DNA of 64,000 bases from Mycobacterium sp. SMC-8 (lineage in GTDB: Bacteria; Actinomycetota; Actinomycetes; Mycobacteriales; Mycobacteriaceae): contig NZ_CP079865.1 of assembly GCF_025263565.1 (NCBI RefSeq), positions 3,844,001 to 3,908,000 on the forward strand. The letters are read 5' to 3'. Both the position numbers and the translations under genes were made by a program. This document shows, one piece after another, positions 42,951 to 52,375 of this stretch. The notes beneath the pieces are model-generated. The model searched no databases. It saw nothing but the letters and a program-made list of their open reading frames with translations, and had not been told where the DNA came from. Each line of letters starts with the position of its first letter. Position 1 is the first letter of the stretch.

Positions 42951-44726
42951 TCACGCGCGCGCGCCCGGGACCTCGTCCGGGGTCCATGCCTGCGGCAGAC
43001 CGGGCTGGCCGGGGAACAGGAAGTCGATGAAGGCCGCCGCGGTGGGCTGCGGCTCATGGTTGGCCAGCCCGGGCCGCTCGTTGGCCTCGATGAACACGTA
43101 CTCCGGCTTGGTGACGTCGGGCACGAGAAGATCGATGCCCGTCACCGGGATGCCGATCGCCTCGGCGGCCGCGACACCCACCCGGCACAGCTCGGGATGG
43201 ACGATCGCGGTGACGTCGTGGATGGTGCCACCCTGATGCAGGTTCGCGGTTCTGCGGACCCGCAGCCGCTCGCCTTCGGGCAGTACATCGTCGAAGGAGT
43301 AACCGGCCTCCCGGACCGTGTTCTCGGTCACCGCGTCCATCGGGATGCGTGACTCGCCGCCGGTGGCGGCCGCGCGGCGCCGGCTCTGCGTCTCGATCAG
43401 CTCGCCGATGGTGTGCTGGCCGGTGCCGGTGATCTCGGCAGGCATGCGCAACGCGGCGGCCACCACCTTGCCGTCGATCACGACCAGGCGCAGGTCGTCG
43501 CCCTCGGCCCGCTGCTCGATCAGCACCTCCGGGTGTTGTTCGCGGGCCCGGGCCAACGCGGCGTCGAGCTCGTCCGGTCCGTCGACCCCGACCGTGATGC
43601 CCTTGCCCTGCTCGCCGCGGGTGGGTTTGACCACGACGTCGCCGACCTGGGCCAGGAAGTCGTGGTCGGCCTTGTCGAAGGTGGCCAGCCGCCCCTTCGG
43701 CACCGCGATGCCTGCCTCCGACACGATGCGGCGGGTCAGGCGCTTGTCGTCGCAGCGCGCCATGGCGACCGCAGAGGTGTACTCGGACAACGACTCCCGG
43801 GTCACCACGCTGCGACCGCCGTGGGACAGCCGCATCTCGCCCGCCTCGGCGTCGAGCACCTCCACCCAGATTCCGCGGCGCAGCGCCTCGTCGGCGAGGA
43901 TCCGGGCGTACGGGTTGAGATCCTCCACGGTCTCGGGCGGATGGGTGAACAGCGGCTCGTTGATCGCGTTCTTTCGTTTCACCGCCATCACCGGAACCCG
44001 GTGGAACCCGAGCTTCTCGTAGAGCGCGATCGCGGCGTCGTTGTCATGGGTGACCGACAGGTCCATGTAGGCGCGGCCGCGCTCGCGGTAGAGCTCGGCC
44101 AGGCCGCGCGTCAGTGCGGCCCCGACACCGGGCAGGGCGGCGGCGGGATCGACGGCCAGGGTCCACAGGCTCGACCCGTTCTCCGGGTCGGAGAACAGCG
44201 CGCGGTGGTCGACACCGGTGACGGTGCCCAGCACCGAGCCGTCCTCGTCGCTGACCGCCACCAGATAGTCGACGGCGGGCTGTTCGTGCTGGTTGTCCCA
44301 GATGACGTCGGTCGGTGCCGGCACCATGCCGCAGCGCACGTAGACCCGGTTCATCTCGTCGGCGTCGTCGCGGCTCTCCAGTCCGCGGACCCGGAAACCG
44401 GTCGGTGATTTGGTGTCGATCGCGGTGTCGGCGAACCTCAGCCGGTAGGTGTGGCTCGGATCGATGAACAGCTCGGCGGGGGCCCGGGACACCAGCACGT
44501 GCGGCTCGCGGGCGTAGATGCAGATGTCGCGCCGGCCCTGTCCCTCCTGCCGCAGGACGTCGGCCAGATGCTCCGGATCGGCGAATGTCTGGCCGAAAAT
44601 CAGCCGGCCCCAACCGAGTTCGAGGACCACATCGTCGGCCATGGTGTCGAGCACGTCGGGCGTGGCGGCCTCGTGCAGCGCCAGGGTGATGGCTTCCGGG
44701 TTGTCGGCGGTGGGGTCTGCGGTCAT
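42951..44726 (-). CDS. ngg: N-acetylglutaminylglutamine synthetase (GNAT + ATP-grasp)
   Basis: Bifunctional osmolyte enzyme of 591 residues: N-terminal region, a GNAT domain about 110-270 (YVRCGMVPAPTDVIWDNQHE, LPGVGAALTRGLAELYRERG) and an ATP-grasp domain about 310-590 (GDVVVKPTRGEQGKGITVGV, LIEQRAEGDDLRLVVIDGKV, NERPGLANHEP). Together with the adjacent asparagine-synthetase-like enzyme it should make N-acetylglutaminylglutamine amide, a compatible solute. The start M at 44726 overlaps the partner's stop by four bases (ATGA). Confidence 0.88.
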   Translation of the reverse strand: MTADPTADNPEAITLALHEAATPDVLDTMADDVVLELGWGRLIFGQTFADPEHLADVLRQEGQGRRDICIYAREPHVLVSRAPAELFIDPSHTYRLRFADTAIDTKSPTGFRVRGLESRDDADEMNRVYVRCGMVPAPTDVIWDNQHEQPAVDYLVAVSDEDGSVLGTVTGVDHRALFSDPENGSSLWTLAVDPAAALPGVGAALTRGLAELYRERGRAYMDLSVTHDNDAAIALYEKLGFHRVPVMAVKRKNAINEPLFTHPPETVEDLNPYARILADEALRRGIWVEVLDAEAGEMRLSHGGRSVVTRESLSEYTSAVAMARCDDKRLTRRIVSEAGIAVPKGRLATFDKADHDFLAQVGDVVVKPTRGEQGKGITVGVDGPDELDAALARAREQHPEVLIEQRAEGDDLRLVVIDGKVVAAALRMPAEITGTGQHTIGELIETQSRRRAAATGGESRIPMDAVTENTVREAGYSFDDVLPEGERLRVRRTANLHQGGTIHDVTAIVHPELCRVGVAAAEAIGIPVTGIDLLVPDVTKPEYVFIEANERPGLANHEPQPTAAAFIDFLFPGQPGLPQAWTPDEVPGARA

Positions 44727-46528
44727 GCGGCCGGCCCGTTGATGCCGTGGCGCTGCAGCCACAGTTCCAGCAGCGCGATCTGCCACAGCTCGTTGCCGCG
44801 CAGCGGTGTGAGACGGCCGTTGGGGTCGGCGAGCAGCCGCTCCACCGCCTCGGGCCGGAACAGCCCGCGCTCCTTGGCGGCCGGCTCGTACAGCGCGTCA
44901 CGCACCATGTCCAGGTACGGGCCTTCGAGATGGGTCAGCGCCGGCACCGGGAAGTACCCCTTCGGGCGGTCGATCACCTCCGACGGGATCACCTGTCGGG
45001 CAGCCTGTTTGAGCACACCCTTGCCTCCGTGGGCGGTCTTGTACTGCGGCGGGCAGGTGGCGGCGAGCTCGACGAGCTCGTGGTCGAGGAACGGCACCCG
45101 GCCCTCCAGACCCCAGGCCATCGTCATGTTGTCGACCCGCTTGACCGGGTCGTCGACGAGCATCACGGTGGTGTCCAGTCGCAACGCCCTGTCGACGCCG
45201 GTCTGTGCGCCCGGCCGGGCGAAATGCTCGGTGACGAACAGCTCGCTCGGGTCGTCGGCGGTCAGGTAGGCGGGGGAGACGATGTCGCGGTACCCGGCCT
45301 GGTCGCGGTCGAAGAACGCGGCCCGGTAGCCGGCCACCGACCCCTCCAGCGACGCCGCGTCGGGCTCCCCCATCGGCGGGTACCAGTGGTAGCCGGCGAA
45401 CACCTCGTCGGCGCCCTGCCCAGACTGCACCACCTTGACGTGCTTGGCGACCTCCTGGCTGAGCAGGTAGAACGCCACGCAGTCGTGGCTGACCATCGGC
45501 TCGCTCATCGCGGCGATCGCCCCGCCGAGCGCGGGCAACATCCGGTCGGTGCCGATGCGGATCTGATGATGGTCGGTGCCGAAGCGCTCGGCGACGATGT
45601 CGGAGTACTTGAACTCGTCGCCCGCCACGCCGCCCACCGATTCGAAGCCGATCGAGAACGTCGCCAGCCCGTGCTGACCCGCCTCGGCGAGCAACCCGAC
45701 GATCAGGCTGGAGTCGACTCCCCCGGAGAGCAGGCAGCCCACCGGGACATCGGCGACCAGGCGGCGCTTGACCGCCACCCGCAGCGACTCCAGCACGGCG
45801 TCCTCCCAGTCCTTCTCGGACCAGTCGGCGCGGTCGTCTCGGGGGGTGAAGTCGGGCTCCCAGTACGTGGTGGTGGCGACCCGGCCGTCCGGCTCGATCG
45901 CCATCAGCGTGGCCGGCGGCAGCTTTTCGACGCCGCGCAGGATGGTGCGGGGCGCGGGCACCACCGAGTGGAAGGTCATGTAGTGGTGCAGCGCCACCGG
46001 GTCGATCCGGGTGTCGATGTCATCGCCGGCGAGCAGCGCGGGCAGCGAGGAAGCGAACCGGACCCGGTCGTTGGTGCGGCTCAGGTAGAGCGGCTTGATG
46101 CCGAGCCGGTCACGGCCCAGCAGCACCCGCCCGCTGTCGCGTTCGACGATCGCGAACGCGAACATCCCCTTGAGGTGGTCGACGAAGCGGTCGCCCCAGT
46201 GGTGGTAACCCTTCAGCAGCACCTCGGTGTCGCTGTGGGAGAAGAAGCGGTAGCCGTGGCCGGACAGTTCGTCGCGCAGCTGCTCGTAGTTGTAGATGCA
46301 GCCGTTCCAGGCCACGGTCAGGCCCAGCTCGGAGTCGACCATGGGCTGTGCGCCCGCCTCGGACAGGTCGATGATCTTCAGCCGCCGGTGTCCGAGGGCG
46401 ACGCGGCCCTGCGACCACGCCCCTGCGGCGTCCGGTCCGCGCGGGACCATGACCTCGGCCATCGCCGCGACGGCGCTGATATTCGGGGTTGTTCCGTCGA
46501 GGCGCACCTCGCCGGTGGCTCCACACAC
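44723..46528 (-). CDS. N-acetylglutaminylglutamine amidotransferase (AsnB-like)
   Basis: Glutamine amidotransferase of 601 residues, asparagine-synthetase class. The GTG start at 46528 puts the nucleophile Cys at position 2 (VCGATGEVRL). The GATase II domain contains RGPDAAGAWSQGRVALGHRR, LTVAWNGCIYNYEQLRDELS and HSDTEVLLKGYHHWG. The synthetase domain has LLSGGVDSSLIVGLLAEAG (P-loop), GQGADEVFAGY and GLEGRVPFLDHELVELA. Coupled to ngg; together they form the NAGGN operon for osmotic stress. AsnB is the alternative, but coupling to the GNAT/ATP-grasp gene decides. Confidence 0.87.
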   Translation of the reverse strand: MCGATGEVRLDGTTPNISAVAAMAEVMVPRGPDAAGAWSQGRVALGHRRLKIIDLSEAGAQPMVDSELGLTVAWNGCIYNYEQLRDELSGHGYRFFSHSDTEVLLKGYHHWGDRFVDHLKGMFAFAIVERDSGRVLLGRDRLGIKPLYLSRTNDRVRFASSLPALLAGDDIDTRIDPVALHHYMTFHSVVPAPRTILRGVEKLPPATLMAIEPDGRVATTTYWEPDFTPRDDRADWSEKDWEDAVLESLRVAVKRRLVADVPVGCLLSGGVDSSLIVGLLAEAGQHGLATFSIGFESVGGVAGDEFKYSDIVAERFGTDHHQIRIGTDRMLPALGGAIAAMSEPMVSHDCVAFYLLSQEVAKHVKVVQSGQGADEVFAGYHWYPPMGEPDAASLEGSVAGYRAAFFDRDQAGYRDIVSPAYLTADDPSELFVTEHFARPGAQTGVDRALRLDTTVMLVDDPVKRVDNMTMAWGLEGRVPFLDHELVELAATCPPQYKTAHGGKGVLKQAARQVIPSEVIDRPKGYFPVPALTHLEGPYLDMVRDALYEPAAKERGLFRPEAVERLLADPNGRLTPLRGNELWQIALLELWLQRHGINGPAA

Positions 46529-46809
46529 CTTTTCGACCCTACTCTGTGACGGCTTGACGGGCTCTACCTGACCAATGGCGCAGCCGTGCGCCAACGCCCG
46601 GCAGTGCGGTCGTAATTACCCCGGCGTCAACGCGCCTAACCCCCGGCACGGCGATCAAGATCGAGACGCTCGTCACAAGCAGATCGGCTATTGGTCTGGT
46701 GTCCTACCTTTGGACATGGAAATGTGTTCGTGCAAAGTGGGCATTCCGCCACCGATGCCCCCGCAATGGTCGGTCGGCAGACGAAACCTCGAGGAAGGTC
46801 GGGCTGGTG

Positions 46810-48174
46810 ATGAATAAACGCGGCATGTTGACCAAGGCGGCGCTGGAGCAGCTGGTGGTGGACGGAGTGATTGACACCGTCATCGTCGGGTTCTGCGACA
46901 TGCAGGGCCGGCTCACGGGCAAGCGGGTGTCCGCACGGCTGTTCGTCGAGGACGTCGCCGACCACGGCGCCGAATGCTGTAACTACCTGCTGGCCGTGGA
47001 CGTCGACATGAACACCGTGGACGGCTACGCCATCTCCAGCTGGGCGACCGGCTACGGCGACATGGTGATGACCCCGGACTTCGACACGCTGCGGGTGGTG
47101 CCCTGGCTGCCGGGCACCGCGCTGGTCATGGCCGACCTGTCGTGGACCGACCACACACCCGTCACGCAGGCGCCCCGCAGCATCCTCAACAAGCAGATCG
47201 ATCGCCTCGCCGGGCGCGGTCTGGTGCCCTACGTCGGCACCGAGTTGGAGTTCATGGTCTTCGACGACACCTACCGCGACGCCTGGAAGGCCGACTACCG
47301 CGGGTTGACGCCCGCGACGGACTACAACGTCGACTACGCAATCCACGCGTCGACCCGGATGGAGCCGTTGCTGCGCGACATCCGACTCGGCATGGACGGC
47401 GCGGGCATGTACTGCGAAGGCGTCAAGGGCGAGTGCAACCTCGGCCAGCAGGAGATCGCATTCCGGTACGACCACGCCCGTGTGACGTGCGACAACCACA
47501 CGATCTACCGCAACGGGGCCAAGGAGATCGCCGACCAGCACGGCCAAAGCCTGACCTTCATGGCGAAGTTCGACGAGAGCGAGGGCAACAGCTGTCACAT
47601 CCACATCTCGTTGCGGGGGGATGACGGCAGCGCGGTGTTGGCCGACGACTCGGACCCCTTGGGAATGTCGAAGATGTTCCGCAGCTTCATCGCCGGGCAA
47701 TTGGCCACGATGCGCGAGATGACGTTGTTCTACGCGCCCAACATCAATTCCTACAAGCGATACGTGGAAGGCAGTTTTGCTCCGACCGCCGTCGCCTGGG
47801 GACTGGACAACCGCACCTGCGCGATGCGCGTGGTCGGCCGTGGCCACGCGATGCGGGTCGAGAATCGCGCCCCCGGCGGTGACGTCAACCAGTACCTGGC
47901 CGTGTCGGCGTTGATCGCCGGCGGCCTGTACGGGATCGACAACGAGCTCGAGCTCGGCGACCCGTTGGAGGGCAACGCCTACACCAGCGGCGCCGACCGG
48001 CTGCCGACCACGCTGGCCGAGGCCGCCGACCTGCTCGACAAGTCGAAGGTCGCACGGGAGGCGTTCGGCGACGACGTCGTCGACCACTACCTCAACAATG
48101 CGGCGATTGAACTCAAGGCTTTCAATGCCGCCGTCACGGACTGGGAAAGGAAACGTGGCTTTGAGCGACTCTGA
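46810..48174 (+). CDS. glnA4: Glutamine-synthetase-like gamma-glutamylation enzyme (GlnA4-like)
   Basis: GS-fold ligase of 454 residues. Seen: VGFCDMQGRLTGKRVSARLF, LVPYVGTELEFMVFDD, GVKGECNLGQQEIAFRYDHA, NSCHIHISLRG (catalytic His) and FAPTAVAWGLDNRTCAMRVV. The active-site pattern differs from GlnA1, and the enzyme sits in an operon with a gamma-glutamyl hydrolase and an aldehyde dehydrogenase, the logic of gamma-glutamylated amine catabolism. In Streptomyces a GlnA4 makes gamma-glutamylethanolamide, as I recall. ATG 46810 fits the family N-terminus. Confidence 0.85.
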   Translation: MNKRGMLTKAALEQLVVDGVIDTVIVGFCDMQGRLTGKRVSARLFVEDVADHGAECCNYLLAVDVDMNTVDGYAISSWATGYGDMVMTPDFDTLRVVPWLPGTALVMADLSWTDHTPVTQAPRSILNKQIDRLAGRGLVPYVGTELEFMVFDDTYRDAWKADYRGLTPATDYNVDYAIHASTRMEPLLRDIRLGMDGAGMYCEGVKGECNLGQQEIAFRYDHARVTCDNHTIYRNGAKEIADQHGQSLTFMAKFDESEGNSCHIHISLRGDDGSAVLADDSDPLGMSKMFRSFIAGQLATMREMTLFYAPNINSYKRYVEGSFAPTAVAWGLDNRTCAMRVVGRGHAMRVENRAPGGDVNQYLAVSALIAGGLYGIDNELELGDPLEGNAYTSGADRLPTTLAEAADLLDKSKVAREAFGDDVVDHYLNNAAIELKAFNAAVTDWERKRGFERL

Positions 48175-48937
48175 TGCGCGCCCGGTGATCGGCCTGACGA
48201 CGTATCTGCAACAAGCCCAGACCGGAGTGTGGGATGTGCGGGCCAGTTTCCTGCCCGCCATCTACTTCGAGGGCGTCGGCATGGCGGGCGGTATCTCGGT
48301 GCTGCTGCCGCCGCAACCGGCCGACGACGCCGTCGCCGAGCGTGTGATCGACGGACTCGACGGGCTGGTCATCACCGGCGGGCGCGATGTGGACCCGGCA
48401 AGCTATGGGGCTGGGCGGCATCCGAACACCGACGAAGCCGTTCCGGACGGGCTTGCCCGCGACGCGTTCGAGTTCGCGCTGCTGCGGGCCGCGCTGCGCC
48501 GCGGGGTGCCGGTACTGGGCATCTGCCGGGGCGCGCAGGTGCTCAACGTCGCGCTCGGCGGGACGCTGCACCAGCACCTGCCCGACGTTGTCGGACACAC
48601 CCGCCACCAGCAGGGCAATGCGGTGTTCAGCACGTCGTCGATCGCCACCGTGCCGGGCACCCGGGTGGCGGCCCTGGTCGGGCCGGACACCCAGGCGCAG
48701 TGTTACCACCACCAGGCCATCGACCGGCTCGGTGACGGGCTGATCGTCGGTGCGTCGGATACCACCGACGGGGTGATCGAGGCCGTCGAGACCGACCCGG
48801 CGCGCTACCCCGATCACTGGGTGGTGGCGGTGCAGTGGCACCCGGAGGAACGACTGGACGACCTGCGGCTGTTCGCGGGTCTGGTGAGCGCCGCGGCCGG
48901 TTATGCCGCGCAGACGAGACAGAAAGTGAGTCGATGA
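48155..48937 (+). CDS. Gamma-glutamyl hydrolase, peptidase C26 (PuuD-like)
   Basis: Class I glutamine-amidotransferase-like hydrolase of 260 residues. Seen: GRDVDPASYG, the nucleophile in VLGICRGAQVLNVALGG, and the catalytic His/Glu in AVQWHPEE. It would release glutamate from gamma-glutamylated products. GTG 48155 overlaps the glutamine-synthetase-like gene end and the stop overlaps the ALDH start, so it is the second gene of a tight operon. Confidence 0.88.
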   Translation: MALSDSDARPVIGLTTYLQQAQTGVWDVRASFLPAIYFEGVGMAGGISVLLPPQPADDAVAERVIDGLDGLVITGGRDVDPASYGAGRHPNTDEAVPDGLARDAFEFALLRAALRRGVPVLGICRGAQVLNVALGGTLHQHLPDVVGHTRHQQGNAVFSTSSIATVPGTRVAALVGPDTQAQCYHHQAIDRLGDGLIVGASDTTDGVIEAVETDPARYPDHWVVAVQWHPEERLDDLRLFAGLVSAAAGYAAQTRQKVSR

Positions 48938-50301
48938 CCGTCAGCGATGTGATCAATCCGGCGACCGAGGAGGTGCTGCGCAGCGTCGAGCACACCGACG
49001 AGGCCGGTGTCGACGACGCGGTGGCGCGGGCGAAGGCGGCCCAGCGCCGCTGGGCCGCGCAGGCGCCGGCCGAGCGGGCCGCCGCGCTACGCGCCTTCGC
49101 CACGATCGTCGACGCCCACGTCGAAGAGCTCGCCCAGCTCGAGGTGGCGAACTCCGGTCACCCGATCGGCAACGCCCGGTGGGAGGCCGGGCACGTCCGC
49201 GACGTGCTGCAGTACTACGCCGCGGCGCCGGAACGGTTGTCGGGCAAGCAGATTCCGGTCGCCGGCGGGCTGGACGTGACGTTCAACGAGCCGCTCGGCG
49301 TGGTCGGCGTGATCACGCCGTGGAACTTCCCCATGACGATCGCGGCATGGGGGTTCGCGCCGGCGCTGGCGGCAGGCAACGCGGTGCTGGTCAAACCCGC
49401 CGAGTGGACACCGCTGACCACGATGCGCCTCGGTGAACTCGCCGCCGAGGCCGGGTTGCCCGCCGATCTGTTCCAGGTGTTGCCCGGGCGCGGCTCGGTG
49501 GTCGGGGAGCGGTTCGTCAGCCATCCCGATGTCCGCAAGATCGTGTTCACCGGCTCCACCGAGGTCGGCATGCGGGTGATGGCCGGGGCGGCGACGCAGG
49601 TGAAACGCGTCACCCTGGAACTGGGCGGCAAGAGCGCCAACATCGTCTTCGACGACTGCGACCTGGAGCGTGCCGCGGCGACGGCGCCCTACGGGGTGTT
49701 CGACAACTCCGGGCAGGACTGCTGCGCACGCAGCCGTATCCTGGTGCAGCGCAACGTATTCGACCGGTTCATGGAGTTGTTCGAGCCCGCCGTCAAGGGT
49801 GTGGCCGTCGGCGACCCGGCCTCCGACGCCACCGAGATGGGCCCGTTGGTGTCCAAGGCGCACTGGAACTCGGTGGCGGCTTACGTCCCGGACGGGGCGC
49901 CGGTGGCGTTCCGCGGCGACGCGCCGTCGGGGCCGGGGTTCTGGTTCCCGCCGACGGTGCTGACGCCGCAGCGCGACGACCGCACGGTCACCGAGGAGAT
50001 CTTCGGGCCCGTGGTCACCGTGCTGCCGTTCGACGACGAGGCCGACGCGATCGCACTGGCCAACGACACCGTGTACGGTCTGTCCGGCTCGATCTGGACC
50101 GAGAACCTGTCCCGCGCGATGCGGGTGTCGCGGGCGGTGGAAGCCGGCAACCTGTCGGTCAATTCGCATTCCTCGGTGCGCTACAACACGCCGTTCGGCG
50201 GGTTCAAGCAGTCCGGTCTCGGGCGCGAGCTCGGGCCGGACGCGCCGTTGTCGTTCACCGAAACCAAGAATGTTTTCTTCGCAGTTCAGGAGGCCAACTA
50301 G
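48934..50301 (+). CDS. aldC: NAD-dependent aldehyde dehydrogenase (AldC-like)
   Basis: ALDH superfamily, 455 residues. Seen: NEPLGVVGVITPWNFPMTIA, PAEWTPLTTMRLGELAAEAG, the catalytic Glu in LELGGKSANIVFDD, the nucleophile Cys in FDNSGQDCCARSRI, and TEEIFGPVVTVLPFDD. Probably oxidises gamma-glutamylamino aldehydes between the glutamylation and hydrolysis steps. Same order as M. tuberculosis Rv2858c. Confidence 0.93.
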   Translation: MTVSDVINPATEEVLRSVEHTDEAGVDDAVARAKAAQRRWAAQAPAERAAALRAFATIVDAHVEELAQLEVANSGHPIGNARWEAGHVRDVLQYYAAAPERLSGKQIPVAGGLDVTFNEPLGVVGVITPWNFPMTIAAWGFAPALAAGNAVLVKPAEWTPLTTMRLGELAAEAGLPADLFQVLPGRGSVVGERFVSHPDVRKIVFTGSTEVGMRVMAGAATQVKRVTLELGGKSANIVFDDCDLERAAATAPYGVFDNSGQDCCARSRILVQRNVFDRFMELFEPAVKGVAVGDPASDATEMGPLVSKAHWNSVAAYVPDGAPVAFRGDAPSGPGFWFPPTVLTPQRDDRTVTEEIFGPVVTVLPFDDEADAIALANDTVYGLSGSIWTENLSRAMRVSRAVEAGNLSVNSHSSVRYNTPFGGFKQSGLGRELGPDAPLSFTETKNVFFAVQEAN

Positions 50302-51075
50302 ATGGATCTGACCCAACGACTCGCCGGCAAGGTCGCCGTGATCACCGGCGGCGCCAGCGGTATCGGGCTGGCGAGCGCGCGCCGGTTGCGCGCCGAAGGG
50401 GCCACGATCGTCATCGGCGACATCGACCCGACCGCGGGCAAGAGCGTGGCCGATGATCTGAATGGGACGTTCGTCCAGGTCGACGTGTCGGATCAGGTGG
50501 CGGTGGACGCGCTGTTCGACACCGCGGCCGAGGTGCACGGTTCGGTCGACATCGCGTTCAACAACGCCGGCATCTCGCCACCGGAGGACGACCTCATCGA
50601 GAACACCGGTCTCGACGCCTGGCAGCGGGTCCAGGACATCAACCTCAAATCGGTCTTCCTGTGCTGCAAAGCCGCACTGCGCCACATGGTGCCGCAGCAG
50701 AAGGGCTCGATCATCAACACCGCGTCCTTCGTGGCGGTGATGGGTTCGGCGACGTCGCAGATCTCCTACACCGCGTCCAAGGGTGGTGTGCTGGCGATCT
50801 CGCGTGAACTCGGCGTGCAGTACGCGCGCCAGGGCATCCGCGTGAACGCGCTGTGCCCCGGACCGGTCAACACCCCGCTGCTGCAGGAGCTGTTCGCCAA
50901 GGATCCCGAACGCGCGGCGCGCCGGCTGGTGCACGTGCCGGTCGGCCGATTCGCCGAGCCCGAGGAACTCGCCGCCGCGGTGGCTTTCCTGGCCAGCGAC
51001 GACGCGTCGTTCATCACCGCGTCGTCCTTCCTCGTCGACGGCGGCATCAGCGGTCACTACGTGACGCCGCTGTAG
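50302..51075 (+). CDS. Short-chain dehydrogenase (Rv2857c-like)
   Basis: SDR of 257 residues, contiguous with ALDH. Seen: VAVITGGASGIGLASARRLR, AFNNAGISPPEDD, NTASFVAVMGSATSQISYTA with catalytic YTASK, and CPGPVNTPLL. An alcohol or amino alcohol substrate is plausible from context; the true one is unknown. Confidence 0.92.
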   Translation: MDLTQRLAGKVAVITGGASGIGLASARRLRAEGATIVIGDIDPTAGKSVADDLNGTFVQVDVSDQVAVDALFDTAAEVHGSVDIAFNNAGISPPEDDLIENTGLDAWQRVQDINLKSVFLCCKAALRHMVPQQKGSIINTASFVAVMGSATSQISYTASKGGVLAISRELGVQYARQGIRVNALCPGPVNTPLLQELFAKDPERAARRLVHVPVGRFAEPEELAAAVAFLASDDASFITASSFLVDGGISGHYVTPL

Positions 51076-51085
51076 CAGGTGCCCG

Positions 51086-51868
51086 ATGGCGGAACCGGAT
51101 GCTCGGGAGGGTCCCGACGAGCGCTTGCGCGAGGAGCAGACAGCTACCGACGAGCGCTTGCGCGAGGAGATGGCCACAGATGCGCTCCTGCGTCCGGTGC
51201 GCCCGCTCAACGCGTTCGAGGACACCGTCCAGCGGCTGCTGCAGACGATCCGGCTCGGTGTGCTGCAGCCAGGCGAATCACTGCCGCCGGAGCGGGGACT
51301 CGCCGCGCAGATGGGCGTCAGCCGGGACACCGTCCGCGAGGCGATCAAGTCGTTGGCCGACGCCGGCTACCTGGTGTCGCGTCGCGGACGGTACGGCGGC
51401 ACGTTTCTCGCCGATGCGCTTCCGGCGCCGAGGACCGGGAAGGTGGCGTTTAGCCGGGCCGACATCGACGATGCGGTGCGGCTGCGCGAGATCCTCGAAA
51501 CGGGCGCGGCGCGGATGGCGGCCGCGCGTACCTTGACCGCGACCGAACGCGAGGCGCTGTGGAGCCGGTTGCTCGATGTCCGCGGTTGCGCCCCCGAGGA
51601 CTACCGCCGGCTGGACTCGCGGCTGCACCTGGCGATCGCCGAGGCGGCCGGGGTGCCGTCACTGGTGCCGTTGGTGGCGCAGAACCGGATGCGGCTGAAC
51701 GAACTGCTGGATTGCATCCCGCTGCTGACACGCAACATCGCGCACTCCGATGAACAGCACGAGGCGATCGTGATGGCGATCCTGGCCGGGGACGCGGACG
51801 CCGCGGCCGAGACGATGGCCGCGCACGTGTGGGGTTCGGCGGCGCTGCTGCACGGGTTTCTGGACTGA
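51086..51868 (+). CDS. FadR/GntR-family regulator
   Basis: A 260-residue repressor with an N-terminal wHTH (DTVQRLLQTIRLGVLQPGES, LPPERGLAAQMGVSRDTVRE, AIKSLADAGYLVSRRGRYGG) and a C-terminal FCD ligand domain (LREILETGAARMAA, DSRLHLAIAEAAGVPSLVPL, HEAIVMAILAGDADAA). The N-terminus contains the heptapeptide DERLREE twice, a recent duplication. Last gene of the glnA4 operon; probably its regulator. Confidence 0.88.
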   Translation: MAEPDAREGPDERLREEQTATDERLREEMATDALLRPVRPLNAFEDTVQRLLQTIRLGVLQPGESLPPERGLAAQMGVSRDTVREAIKSLADAGYLVSRRGRYGGTFLADALPAPRTGKVAFSRADIDDAVRLREILETGAARMAAARTLTATEREALWSRLLDVRGCAPEDYRRLDSRLHLAIAEAAGVPSLVPLVAQNRMRLNELLDCIPLLTRNIAHSDEQHEAIVMAILAGDADAAAETMAAHVWGSAALLHGFLD

Positions 51869-51955
51869 GATCGGGGCGCCGGGGCGCGTACGGCCCGTCG
51901 ACACGCCGCCGAAGCGGGCAGTCAGTGCGTCCTGAGCGGGGGCTAGATTGCACGT

Positions 51956-52276
51956 GTGGAGGATCAGCAACTCGTCGAGCGGGCGTCGTCGGCGCTGGCC
52001 GAAGTGGACACTCCCGGTTGGGCGCAGCGGTTCGATCTGGTTTCGGACCCGCACCGGTTGGAGATCCTGCTGTGCCTGCACCGCGCGCCCGGCATCTGCG
52101 TCAGCGATCTGGCCGCCGCGCTGGGACGTTCGGAGAACGCCGTGTCGCAGGCCCTGCGGGTGCTGCGCCAGCAGGGCTGGGTCAACAGCACCCGCGCCGG
52201 CCGGTCGGTGACCTACCGCCTGGAGGACGAGACGGTGCACGATCTTCTGCACTGGATCGGCGCCAGGCACGGCTGA
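51956..52276 (+). CDS. ArsR/SmtB metal-sensing repressor
   Basis: A 106-residue winged-helix protein. Seen: SDPHRLEILLCLHRAPGICV, SDLAAALGRSENAVSQALRV and LRQQGWVNSTRAGRSVTYRL. Candidate metal ligands: CLH and C in the helix 3 region, and the His-rich C-terminus VHDLLHWIGARHG. Precedes cbiMNQO; probably a Ni/Co-responsive sensor. GTG start 51956. Confidence 0.85.
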   Translation: MEDQQLVERASSALAEVDTPGWAQRFDLVSDPHRLEILLCLHRAPGICVSDLAAALGRSENAVSQALRVLRQQGWVNSTRAGRSVTYRLEDETVHDLLHWIGARHG

Positions 52277-52305
52277 ACCGTCCGGACGGGCAGGTCCCGC
52301 CCTAG

Positions 52306-52336
52306 TCATCTGTTCAGGTAGACAGATGTTCAGATG
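52306..52336. promoter_or_regulatory. Candidate ArsR operator before cbiM
   Basis: ATCTGT (52308-52313) is inverted with ACAGAT (52322-52327), followed by a direct TGTTCAG copy. Lies between the ArsR stop and cbiM. Fits a 12-2-12-like SmtB/ArsR site. Confidence 0.45.
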
Positions 52337-52375
52337 CAGGAATAGGCTCGCGGTGTGAACACCCAACTCGTCGCG

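Noticed and set aside
44747..46549. A 600-codon plus-strand frame opposite the AsnB-like gene
   Set aside because: Composition is arginine, valine and glutamine rich with no motif, while the minus strand shows GATase II and synthetase signatures.
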